From contig NZ_SLUN01000001.1 in the NCBI RefSeq assembly GCF_004340685.1, positions 1 to 64,000 of the forward strand: a stretch of DNA of 64,000 nucleotides, read 5' to 3'. Position numbers and translations under genes: made by a program. The number at the start of each line of letters is the position of its first letter. Position 1 is the first letter of the stretch. The notes under the pieces are model-generated. The model was not told the origin of the DNA, made no database searches, and worked only from the letters and a program-made list of their open reading frames with translations. Below are positions 24,589 through 32,727 of the stretch, in pieces. The stretch is from Hydrogenispora ethanolica. GTDB taxonomy: Bacteria > Bacillota > UBA4882 > UBA8346.

Positions 24589-25392
24589 TTATAACCCGAA
24601 TACCGGAGTCTGCTTGACCCGCTCCTCAATGGCAGGCTCATGGCAGGGCAGAATCAGATCGAGCCGTTTGGCCCGGTTCTTCTGCAACTCGATGCTCTTC
24701 CAGCAAGCGATGATATCCGCGAAGCGGCCCGGCGGGGTGATCGGATAATGCATCTCCGGAACCGGCTCCAGATTGGCCAGGATGAAGATGGAGTCGCCGG
24801 CCAGGATGTACCCCCCGTCCTTGGTATCGACCTCCACCGACTGATGCCCGGGCGAATGCCCCGGCGTCGGGAAGACCCGGACTCCCGGCACGATCTCCGT
24901 TTCGCCGTCGACCAGATCGAACTTCAGCCCTTCAAAGGGGCGGCGGATTCCCAGGGCGGGATGCTCATAGGATTTATAATACAGCGGGATCGGATCCAGC
25001 GCGAATTCGTACTCGGCGCGGCTGGCGATGAATTGGGCCCGGGTGAACTTCTCCATGTAGAACATATGGTCCCAGTGGAGGTGGGTGAAGATCACCTTGC
25101 CGATATCCTCGCAGCGGTAGCCGATCTTGGCCAGTTGCTCATGAATGGCGAAACCCTCCGGCTGGTAGGAGCCGGGATGATGGTACTCGTTGGCCCGTTC
25201 GGTCCAGGCCATGCCGGTATCCACCAGGATCAGCTCCGGGCCGCCTTCGATCAAGAAGGTGAAGACCGGCAGGGGGACTTTCTCCTCGCTGATGTTGGGA
25301 CGGTACTTGAAGACCGAATGATGGTAGTGGTACTGCTTGGGATAGGTCGGGACATAGCCCGTGTTGATGGGTCGAACCGTGAGTTTGGACAT
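24589..25392 (-). CDS. MBL-fold metallo-hydrolase, lactonase-like
   Basis: The 267-residue metallo-beta-lactamase-fold hydrolase has the zinc motif HLHWDH (HxHxDH), a downstream His in TPGHSPGHQS and the Asp in LAGDSIF. The overall form matches the AiiA/AttM-type lactonase group. In a sugar operon it may open a sugar lactone such as an aldonolactone; this is inference. GGAGG lies 7 bases before the ATG. A hairpin repeat separates it from the upstream permease gene. Confidence 0.87.
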   Translation of the reverse strand: MSKLTVRPINTGYVPTYPKQYHYHHSVFKYRPNISEEKVPLPVFTFLIEGGPELILVDTGMAWTERANEYHHPGSYQPEGFAIHEQLAKIGYRCEDIGKVIFTHLHWDHMFYMEKFTRAQFIASRAEYEFALDPIPLYYKSYEHPALGIRRPFEGLKFDLVDGETEIVPGVRVFPTPGHSPGHQSVEVDTKDGGYILAGDSIFILANLEPVPEMHYPITPPGRFADIIACWKSIELQKNRAKRLDLILPCHEPAIEERVKQTPVFGL

Positions 25393-25406
25393 TGCTGTTC
25401 CTCCTA

Positions 25407-25461
25407 GAAGCGTTGTGATATACCCTGGCCGTAGGTCAGGTTGATTGCAAAAGCTCAGATT
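25407..25461. repeat. two-hairpin element, partial copy (module 1)
   Basis: TTGTGATATACCCTGgCC-gta-GGtCAGGTTGATTGCAA plus AAAAGCTCAGA matches module 1 of the 3.3 kb repeats, with the stem again preserved (CCTG/CAGG). As at 3.3 kb, it lies between two genes of a minus-strand operon, just upstream of the next ribosome site. Confidence 0.65.
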
Positions 25462-25533
25462 TCCTGTTGTTCGATGGTAAGTACTTGGGAAAACGATTGT
25501 TTACAAGCTTTCAAGCCGGGAGCGTCCTCCCCG

Positions 25534-26517
25534 TCACTCCGACCAGCGGCGCGTGACGATGTCGAAGAAGACGGCCAGCAGGATCACGGCGCCGGTGACG
25601 ATCGGGTGGATCAGGGACGAGACGCCCATCAGATTCAGCCCGTTGACCACCAGGGTCAGGATCAGGGCGCCGATCATGGTGCCCGGAATTCCGCCCTCGC
25701 CGCCCAAGAGCGAGGTGCCGCCCATCACCACGGTGGCGATGCTCTGCATCAGAAAGGGCTCACCCATGCCGGCCTCGGCCGCGTCCAGCCGGGCCGTCAT
25801 CAACAGCGCGGCGATGGCCGCGGTGACGCCGCTCAAGGTATAGACCATGATTAGCGTGTTGGTGGTGCGGATCCCCGAATAATCGGCGGCGCTGCGGTTG
25901 GCGCCCAGGGCGTAAATTTCCCGGCCGTAGACCGTCTGGTGCAGGAAGCAGTGGAACACCACCGCCAGCACTAGCGTGATGATGACCGGCGCCGGAATGA
26001 TGCCGATATAGCCGGTTCCCAGCCACAGGAACTCCTCGGGCAGGCCGAAGACGATCTTGCCCTGCATCAGGATCTGCGCCAGGCCCTGGGCGATCCACAT
26101 CATGCCGTACGTGGCCACAAAGGCCGGCAGGCCGATCTTGGCGACCATGACGCCGTTCAAGGCGCCGATCAACGCGCCGACGCCGACGCCGATCAGGATG
26201 GCTGCCGCAATCGGGACGTGATTGATGATCAGTTGGGCGGTCAAGCAGCCCACCAGGGCGATGACGCCGCCCACCGAAAGGTCGATCCCGGCGGTCAGAA
26301 TGACCGCCGTCAGCCCCAGGCCCAGGACCGCCAGGATGGTGGTCTGCCGCAGGACATTAATGATATTTTTCAGGGTCAAAAAGTTCGGATTGAGAAAGCT
26401 CAGCAAGACGCAGAGCGCCAGCAGGCTGAGCAGACGGACCATGGGAGCCAGGGAATGTTTGAAATCGAAACCCGGTTTACCAGTCTCCATATTTTTACCC
26501 GCCGCCAGTTGGTTCAT
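25534..26517 (-). CDS. ribose-family ABC permease 2 (RbsC-like)
   Basis: The ~327-residue hydrophobic protein has 8-10 membrane segments and the 'GIDLSVGGVIAL' and 'GGTSLLGGEGG' motifs characteristic of RbsC/AraH-type (branched-type) permeases. The ATG at 26517 lies 2 bases after the preceding gene's stop, with GGAGG 10 bases upstream. With the other RbsC-like protein it probably forms a heterodimeric pore. Confidence 0.92.
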   Translation of the reverse strand: MNQLAAGKNMETGKPGFDFKHSLAPMVRLLSLLALCVLLSFLNPNFLTLKNIINVLRQTTILAVLGLGLTAVILTAGIDLSVGGVIALVGCLTAQLIINHVPIAAAILIGVGVGALIGALNGVMVAKIGLPAFVATYGMMWIAQGLAQILMQGKIVFGLPEEFLWLGTGYIGIIPAPVIITLVLAVVFHCFLHQTVYGREIYALGANRSAADYSGIRTTNTLIMVYTLSGVTAAIAALLMTARLDAAEAGMGEPFLMQSIATVVMGGTSLLGGEGGIPGTMIGALILTLVVNGLNLMGVSSLIHPIVTGAVILLAVFFDIVTRRWSE

Positions 26518-26519
26518 TG

Positions 26520-27479
26520 TCAACACACCTCCCCGGTCCGGGCGAAACGCCGCACGACCGTATCCAGAATGATCGCGCCCAGCACCACCAGGCCGATGAT
26601 GGCGAACTGGTACATGTTGGGGATTCCGGCGACATTCAGGCCGTTGCGCAGCACCGCGATGAGGATGACCCCCAAAACCGTATTGGCGATGCCGCCCTTT
26701 CCTTCTTCAAATGAGGTTCCGCCGATGATAGTGGCGGCCACGGCGTCGAAATCCCAACCCACGCCGGCCGAAATGTGGCCCGAGGCCATCCGCGCCGCGA
26801 CCACGACGCCGCTCAATCCGGCCAGCAGTCCCGCCACGAGGTAGACATGGGCCAGGGCCCGCTCGGTCCGGACTCCGGCCAGGCGGAGCGATTCGGCGTT
26901 GCCGCCCAGGCCGACGACGTTCCGGCCATAGGGCGTCTGGTGCATCAGGACCCAAATGATCCCGAAGGCCGCCAGGGCGATCAGGATCGGCAGCTTGATG
27001 CCGAGGATCGTCCCCGAGGCGATGAATTCCAGCGCCGGGTCGCGGGCCGGGATCGACAGTCCGCCGGTGAGCACCAGGCCCACGCCAGTGATGACGCTGC
27101 CCATTCCCAGGGTGGCGATGAACGGCGGCAGCTTGAGGCGGGCCACCAGCCAGCCATTGCAGAGGCCGCAGGCGCCGCCCGCCAGAATGCTGATGAGCGC
27201 GCTGTAAAAGAAGGGCACGCCGCGCTGGAGCAGCAGCGCCAGGCAGACGCCGGAGAGGCTCAGGACATTGCCGGGCGACAGATCGATCCCCTCGGTCAGG
27301 ATGACCATGGTGGTGCCGATGGCGATGATCAGCAGCGGAGCGGCTTGGATTCCGATATTATACAGGTTGTTCAGCGAGAAAAAGCCAGGCGCGAAGATCG
27401 CGTACAAGGCGCAGATCAAGGCGATCACCCAGACCACCGGCGGCAAACTACGAACGGTTAGCGCACTCTTTTGAGGCAT
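26520..27479 (-). CDS. ribose-family ABC permease 1 (RbsC-like)
   Basis: This 319-residue RbsC-like permease has 'TEGIDLSPGNVLSL' and 'GGTSFEEGKGG' motifs. The ATG is inside the ATPase gene (32-bp overlap), with GGAG 9 bases upstream, showing translational coupling. Two non-identical permeases in one importer are common for xylose, erythritol or other non-ribose sugars in this family. Confidence 0.92.
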   Translation of the reverse strand: MPQKSALTVRSLPPVVWVIALICALYAIFAPGFFSLNNLYNIGIQAAPLLIIAIGTTMVILTEGIDLSPGNVLSLSGVCLALLLQRGVPFFYSALISILAGGACGLCNGWLVARLKLPPFIATLGMGSVITGVGLVLTGGLSIPARDPALEFIASGTILGIKLPILIALAAFGIIWVLMHQTPYGRNVVGLGGNAESLRLAGVRTERALAHVYLVAGLLAGLSGVVVAARMASGHISAGVGWDFDAVAATIIGGTSFEEGKGGIANTVLGVILIAVLRNGLNVAGIPNMYQFAIIGLVVLGAIILDTVVRRFARTGEVC

Positions 27480-28977
27480 CGTTTGTCACTCCTACTCCCA
27501 GCATCAAGGAGGCGATCTTGTCCTGCGTGGCTTCCTCATGCCGAAAATGTCCCACGATTCTTCCCTGGTACATCACATAGATCCGGTCGCTCATGCCGAT
27601 CACTTCCGGCAAGTCGGAGGAGATCATCAATACCGCGTTCTCCTGCGCGTACTGATCCATCAGCGTATGGACCTCGACCTTGGCGCCGACATCGATGCCC
27701 CGGGTCGGTTCATCGAAGATCAACAATTTGGACTCGGTGTTCAGCCATTTGGCCAGGACTACCTTCTGCTGATTGCCGCCGCTGAGGAAGCGCACCTGCC
27801 GCCCGACATCGGGCGTCGCGATCCGCAGCTCCTTCACGAAATGCTCGGCGATCCCCCGGATCTTTTGGTCGTTGACCACCATTTTCGGAAAACACTTGCG
27901 CAGGCTGGCCATGACCGTATTCCAGGCCACGGTGGTCTTGAGGGCCAGACCGAGCAGCTTGCGGTCCTCGGGGATGAGGCCCACCCCTTGGCGGACCATC
28001 TGGAACGGCGAGCGGGGCGTCACCGGCTCGCCAAATAAATAGACCTGGCCTTTTTCGATCTTGTCGATCCCGAATACCGCCCGGGCCACCTCGCTCCGGC
28101 CCGCGCCGACCAGGCCGGCGATGCCGACAATCTCGCCCTTGTAAACTTCCAGATCGACGGAACGGGGGCCGGACTTGACGGTCAGATCCTCCACCCGCAG
28201 CGCCTCCTCGCCCGGCGCACGGCGGCGGCGGGGATAGAGGTTGGTCAGGCTGCGACCCACCATCAGCTGGACGATCTGGTCATTGGTGATCTCCGCCATC
28301 GGCACCGTCTTAACGTGCCGGCCATCCCGCAGGATGGTGATCCTGTCGCCGATCTGGCGGATCTCCGGCAGGCGGTGCGAGATATAGATGATGGCGACGC
28401 CCGCTTCCTTGAGGCATTGGATCCGCCGGAACAGGCTTTTCACTTCCCGCTCGGTCAGGACCGCGGTCGGTTCGTCGAGGATCAGCACCCGCGGGTTGAA
28501 GGCCAGAATCTTGGCGATCTCCACCATCTCCTGGAGCGCGGTGCTGAGGTATTTGACCGGGGTCTCGGTGTCGATGGTCACATCGAGCTCGGCCAGGATT
28601 CGCCGGCTCTCCTCGTGCATCCGGCGGTGGTCGATGAAGAGTCCCGCCCGGCGCGGCTCGCGGTTCAAGAAGATATTCTGGGCCACGTTCAGCCAGGGCA
28701 CCAGCATCAGTTCCTGATGGACCCCGCCGATCCCCTCTTTCAAGGCATCCAGCGGCCGCTGAAACCGGACCGGCCGGCCTTCGAGAAAGAGCTGGCCCGC
28801 GTCATGGCTGTAGGCCCCCATCAAAATCTTGGAGAGCGTGCTCTTGCCGGCGCCGTTCTCGCCGATCAGCACGTGGACTTCGCCGGGATAAATATCGCAG
28901 CTGACGTCCTCCAGGGCCTGGACGCCCGGAAAGCCCTTGAAAATTCCCTTCGCTTGGAGAATGGGTTCCTGATTCAT
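27448..28977 (-). CDS. ribose-family ABC ATPase with two nucleotide-binding domains (RbsA-like)
   Basis: The 509-residue tandem ATPase has two domains. Domain 1 has Walker A GENGAGKST (about 38-46), LSTALQEMVEIAK and LILDEPTAVL. Domain 2 has the usual degenerate Walker A GLVGAGRSE, signature LSGGNQQK and LIFDEPTRGID. Length and layout match RbsA/XylG/MglA. It energises uptake through the two downstream permeases. Confidence 0.95.
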   Translation of the reverse strand: MNQEPILQAKGIFKGFPGVQALEDVSCDIYPGEVHVLIGENGAGKSTLSKILMGAYSHDAGQLFLEGRPVRFQRPLDALKEGIGGVHQELMLVPWLNVAQNIFLNREPRRAGLFIDHRRMHEESRRILAELDVTIDTETPVKYLSTALQEMVEIAKILAFNPRVLILDEPTAVLTEREVKSLFRRIQCLKEAGVAIIYISHRLPEIRQIGDRITILRDGRHVKTVPMAEITNDQIVQLMVGRSLTNLYPRRRRAPGEEALRVEDLTVKSGPRSVDLEVYKGEIVGIAGLVGAGRSEVARAVFGIDKIEKGQVYLFGEPVTPRSPFQMVRQGVGLIPEDRKLLGLALKTTVAWNTVMASLRKCFPKMVVNDQKIRGIAEHFVKELRIATPDVGRQVRFLSGGNQQKVVLAKWLNTESKLLIFDEPTRGIDVGAKVEVHTLMDQYAQENAVLMISSDLPEVIGMSDRIYVMYQGRIVGHFRHEEATQDKIASLMLGVGVTNDASKECANRS

Positions 28978-29037
28978 GCTAACCCTCCTTATCCGGGGGG
29001 AGGCCGGGAAACCCCGCCTCCCCGTGAGCGTGACCCT

Positions 29038-30063
29038 TTATTTCCACCAAGCGAATTTGGAGATGTAGGAATCGATGTTATCTTTAGTGATCAACGGCTT
29101 GTTGAGCGCCGACGGGTAGGGCAGGAATTTCGCCGGCGGCTTGGAGCCGTCATTTAAGTACTGGACCAGGTAAGCGGCGGCGCAATACGCGCTGGAGATG
29201 GGATCGGTGTTGTAGGAGACGGCCATCTGGCCTTTCTTAATCGCCCAGCTGGCATCCTCATTGCCGTCGAAGCCCGCCACCAGAATGCCGTCCTCACTGC
29301 GGCCGGCGGCCTTGATGGCCATCACCGCGCCCAGCGCCGACTCGTCATTGGCGGCGATCACCGCGTCCACCTTGTTGTACTTCTGCAGCAGGTTCTCCAT
29401 GACTTGCATACCCATCAGGCGTTGGAAATTGGCGGGTTGCGAGGCCAGGATCTTGATGCCGGGGTATTTGGCGAGGGACTCGCTGATCCCGGCGTTCCGT
29501 TCCCGGGCGTTCTGGGCCTGCGGCGGGCCTTCCAGCACGATCACATTGCCCTTGCCTTTCAATTTCCCCGCGATCCATTCGCCGATCACCGCGCCGGTCT
29601 CGGTATAATCGACGCCGGTCCGGAAGAGCGGTTTGTCGGAGTTGGCCGGGGTGCCGATGGTCACCACCGGGACGTTCTTGGCCACCGCCTTCTCCACCGC
29701 CGGGACGATCCCGTTGGAGTCGGAGGGGTGGACCACCAGGGCGTCGATGCCCCGTTGCAGCAGATCCTCAATGATTCGGACCTGTTCCTCGATGCTGTCC
29801 TGTTTGGCCGGGGCCAGGACCACCGGCTCGAAGCCCATGTCCTTGCCGGCTTTCTTTAAGCCTTCCAACTGCTTGACCATGTACGGATTGGTGGAATTCT
29901 TGACCACGCAGGCGATGACATATTTCTTTTTCGCCTTGACTTTGGTCTTCACTTGCAGGCCCAAACCGGAGATGGGGTAGGTTACTTTTTCGGCGGCATA
30001 ACCGTAGGGGATGGCCAGACCCAGAATCAACGCGCCGGCCAACAGCCACTTCAACTTTTTCAA
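29038..30063 (-). CDS. periplasmic sugar-binding protein, ribose/galactose family (RbsB-like)
   Basis: The ~341-residue binding protein has a signal peptide (KKLKWLLAGALILGLAIPYGYAA, cut here for length: ends at AYAA-type site ...YGYAA-EK) and no lipobox. It contains 'HPSDSNGIVPAVEKA' and 'AANDESALGA' motifs of the type 1 periplasmic-binding fold. The open frame runs up to 30240, but the TTG at 30063 has GGAGG 9 bases upstream and directly begins the signal peptide. It is the first gene of the RuBisCO-like operon, so its ligand should define the pathway. Confidence 0.92.
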   Translation of the reverse strand: MKKLKWLLAGALILGLAIPYGYAAEKVTYPISGLGLQVKTKVKAKKKYVIACVVKNSTNPYMVKQLEGLKKAGKDMGFEPVVLAPAKQDSIEEQVRIIEDLLQRGIDALVVHPSDSNGIVPAVEKAVAKNVPVVTIGTPANSDKPLFRTGVDYTETGAVIGEWIAGKLKGKGNVIVLEGPPQAQNARERNAGISESLAKYPGIKILASQPANFQRLMGMQVMENLLQKYNKVDAVIAANDESALGAVMAIKAAGRSEDGILVAGFDGNEDASWAIKKGQMAVSYNTDPISSAYCAAAYLVQYLNDGSKPPAKFLPYPSALNKPLITKDNIDSYISKFAWWK

Positions 30064-30188
30064 CTGCAACGACCTCCCTTTTTTCTCTACCGTAAGCCCC
30101 TTTGGATGACGGCGTTCCTCCCTTCTCCCTATGGTGCTGGCGCCGGGAGCCGGCGCCGCGGAAAATGAATTGAAAATGTGATACTGTG

Positions 30189-30234
30189 ATATTGGATCCA
30201 ATATTATTTTATAATCATCGTCACAAGTTGTCAA
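30189..30234 (-). promoter_or_regulatory. promoter and GntR-style operator of the RuBisCO-like operon
   Basis: On the minus strand a consensus -35 TTGACA (30229-30234), a 17-bp spacer and -10 TAAAAT (30206-30211) are followed at once by the perfect palindrome ATATTGGATCCAATAT (30189-30204) near the expected start site. Palindromes with TTGG/CCAA halves are typical FadR/GntR targets, so the FadR-type regulator encoded at the end of the operon is the likely ligand-controlled repressor. Confidence 0.75.
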
Positions 30235-30337
30235 CAACATATTAACAATTTTCTTGATCAGCTCCGTTCCGTTGCAACGCCGGTTGCAAAAGCCCCGGGA
30301 CCGGCGGATCCCGGGCGACCCCTCCGCCCGAGCCGAG

Positions 30338-30373
30338 CAATGTCATCAAGCGATAATAACATATTTTGAAATG
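30338..30373. repeat. dispersed repeat end, matches 50.2 kb element
   Basis: CAATGTCATCAAGC followed by GATAATAACATATTTTGAAAT matches the left end of the element at 50181-50490 with a few substitutions. Only one end is present here. Confidence 0.6.
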
Positions 30374-30425
30374 AAACCTTATCCGTCCATTACCCGACGA
30401 TACATGCGGCAAAAGTCTGAGATGC

Positions 30426-30642
30426 CTAAAAACAACCTCTCCCCCGGCCCCTCCCCGGCGCGGCAATTCAGGCTGTCTTATCGGCGGGGAGGGGTGGCGA
30501 AGCTGGAAACTTGGGTCTTTTAAAAGTTTCATCGATTGGCCTAAAAGATGGGCCCGAGTTTCGGGCGATTCACCTCTCCCCGTCGAATACTCTGCTTCGA
30601 ATCGACATCGCCGGGGAGAGGCCGGGAGAGAGGTCGTTTTTG
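30426..30642. repeat. palindromic dispersed element, copy B
   Basis: The left end CCTAAAAACAACCTCTCCCC and right end GAGAGAGGTCGTTTTTG are inverted, with inner CCCCTCCCCGGCG and CGCCGGGGAGAGG blocks. The same architecture as 10065-10375 but about 95 bp shorter in the middle. Confidence 0.65.
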
Positions 30643-30794
30643 AAGTTCGCGGCTTACCATGATGTATAATTTCTTTTTTATTCCACAGCGGCTTGATGAC
30701 ATGAACCGATCCGGGAGGACCGCCGCACTGAGCGCCGGCACGGGAGCCGCTCCGCCGGCCGGAGCGCCACCGCCGCCATTGGCCGTTTCGATCA

Positions 30795-31040
30795 TGAATA
30801 TTGCATTTCCGGGGCGGGATCTTCGCTTCTCCGGACCGGAAATTCCTTTCTCCGGAGCGGATTTTGCATTGTCGGAACCGGAAAGCCGATTTCCGGAAGG
30901 GGAATTGCGATCTCCGGAACCGCTATTGCAATTCTCAGGACCGAAAATGCATTTCTCAGAACCGGAAATGTGATTTTCAGAACCGGAAATATCATTATCG
31001 GCAGAGATATTGTGATTTTCGGAGGTAATATTTCGATTTT
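30795..31040. repeat. 21-bp tandem repeat tract, opposite orientation
   Basis: About twelve diverged 21-bp units, e.g. CAGAACCGGAAATGTGATTTT, run from 30795 to 31040. The core CAGAACCGGA also forms the minus-strand core of the tract at 18790-19030. Units become more AT-rich toward the right. No credible gene start lies in any frame. Confidence 0.75.
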
Positions 31041-31164
31041 CGTTGGTTATTTTTCAATTTCTATGAGAAAATTTAAATTCTTTGAAGCTTTCTTGTTTTT
31101 TAAGCGATTGCCATGATCCGGGGCCGTCCCGGAACCGTTGCCACCGCTCGCTCGCCGTTGCTCA

Positions 31165-32370
31165 TCAATAATGGCAGGAAGACCAGCCGGGGCCGCACGT
31201 CCGGACCACCGGGCGTCGCTCCGGGCTGAGGGCTCCCAGAAATTCCGGCCCGACGCAGAGGTTGCCGGCCACGATCGAACGCGGCGTCAGCGCCATCATC
31301 TGGTTGAGCGGCACCTCCACGAAGCGATCGCTCCTGAAAGCCTCCAGGAACCAAAGCGCCCCATCGCCGGTATTCTGGACATAGTGCACGTTGCCCACGG
31401 GCACGTAGCCGATATCACCGGCCCGGTAATCGAAGGTCCGGGCCCGGCCGTTATCGGCGAAGACCGTCATCCGCCCCTGCCCGGAGATATAGTATTGGAG
31501 CTCGTCGTTGTTGGGATGCCAATGGATCTCGCGCAGCGCGCCGGGCTGGATCTCCACCAGCGCCGCGGCGGTGGTGACGGAGACCGGGAAGTTGGAGGTA
31601 TCCGCTATGCGCACGCTGCCGCCCGGGGAGAGGATGGGGGTCTCCGCCAGCAAGCGGTGCTTGAAGCTTCGGGGAACGGTGCCGTAGGGCGACCGGACCG
31701 CCTCGCACTCCAGCGGGCCGGGAACGGTGCCCTGGTAGATATAGACCTGACCCGAGGGCAGGGTGTTGAATTCGCACGCCGCCACCCCGAAATTGGCCGC
31801 CAGAACGTCTTTGGGATAATGGGCGAAGAGATCGGAGAGCGACAGGGTGTTCAGATCGGAAAAATGGCCGTCGTCGAAGAGCAGCAGAAACTCGCACCCC
31901 TCTTCCAGGCCCTGCAGCGAATGGGGCAGGCGCGGCGGGAAATACCAGAGATCGCCCGGGCCGATGTCGGCGCTGAAATTGCGGCCCCGTTCGTCGACGG
32001 CGGTGACCCGCGCCTTGCCCACCAGCATATAGGACCATTCCGAGGCCAGGTGCCAGTGGACTTCGCGCACCCCGCCGGGGGTCAGCCGCATATTCACCGC
32101 CGCCAGGGTGGTCATGGCCGGCATCTCCCGGGCGGTGATCTCCCGGGACCAGCCGCCCGGCTTCAGGACCATGCTGGTGTCGGAGAAGGAAAATTTCAGA
32201 TTGGGAAGCAAGCCGGCGTCGGTGGCCGGCGGAACGAGCATGTCGGGGTTCTCCAGATCCCGGAGCATGTCGCGGGGCCCCGGGTCGGTGGCGCCGGCGC
32301 CGTCATCCCGGATGGGCTGGGGGATCTCGAACCCGCCATCGGCCGGATGATTGGGTGATCGGTTATCCAT
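31165..32370 (-). CDS. oxalate decarboxylase-like bicupin
   Basis: The ~401-residue manganese bicupin closely parallels B. subtilis OxdC. Cupin 1 has H105, H107, E111 and H150 plus Arg102. Cupin 2 has H283, H285, E290 and H329 plus Arg280. Every metal ligand is offset by exactly 10 from OxdC numbering. The mobile lid that decides decarboxylase versus oxidase activity reads SDLN (171-174) where OxdC has SENS, so the catalytic Glu is replaced by Asp. The ATG at 32370 has GGAGG 8 bases upstream. Oxalate or a related carboxylate is the expected substrate. It appears to be a single-gene unit. Confidence 0.9.
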   Translation of the reverse strand: MDNRSPNHPADGGFEIPQPIRDDGAGATDPGPRDMLRDLENPDMLVPPATDAGLLPNLKFSFSDTSMVLKPGGWSREITAREMPAMTTLAAVNMRLTPGGVREVHWHLASEWSYMLVGKARVTAVDERGRNFSADIGPGDLWYFPPRLPHSLQGLEEGCEFLLLFDDGHFSDLNTLSLSDLFAHYPKDVLAANFGVAACEFNTLPSGQVYIYQGTVPGPLECEAVRSPYGTVPRSFKHRLLAETPILSPGGSVRIADTSNFPVSVTTAAALVEIQPGALREIHWHPNNDELQYYISGQGRMTVFADNGRARTFDYRAGDIGYVPVGNVHYVQNTGDGALWFLEAFRSDRFVEVPLNQMMALTPRSIVAGNLCVGPEFLGALSPERRPVVRTCGPGWSSCHY

Positions 32371-32631
32371 CAAAACTGCCTCCTGATTGCTTGAAGTCTT
32401 GGAACGGGGGACGTTTTGGCGAGGCGGACCGGCAACGGCGCCCCTTCCTCGAAAGGTTTGCCGAAAACGCGGCGGCCGCGGCTTTTTTTCGCCGGGCGCG
32501 GGCTGCGGATCCCGCAGTTGCCCCAACGTCCCATGGGTTCACTTATTAAGTATGAAAGACCGGGGGCATAGGGAATTTGTCCCGATGGGAGGCGGGATGT
32601 TTTGCCGGCGCGTTCCGGCGCGGTTCCTTGA
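32371..32631. other. spacer upstream of the bicupin gene
   Basis: Apart from the bicupin ribosome site at 32379-32383, I see no convincing promoter, operator or gene in this GC-rich stretch. Confidence 0.35.
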
Positions 32632-32672
32632 GAAAATAAAAAACCAGGCCCCCGTTCATCGGGGGACCTGGT
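32632..32672 (-). terminator. terminator after the LarA-family gene
   Basis: On the minus strand ACCAGG-t-CCCCCG pairs with CGGGGG-CCTGGT (32643-32672) and is followed by TTTTTTATTTT. It separates the racemase gene from the bicupin gene. Confidence 0.88.
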
Positions 32673-32727
32673 CGTAAGTCCAGTCGTGCACTGGTTTTTC
32701 GGGGAGAGCGGCCGCGCGGCGCGGGCT

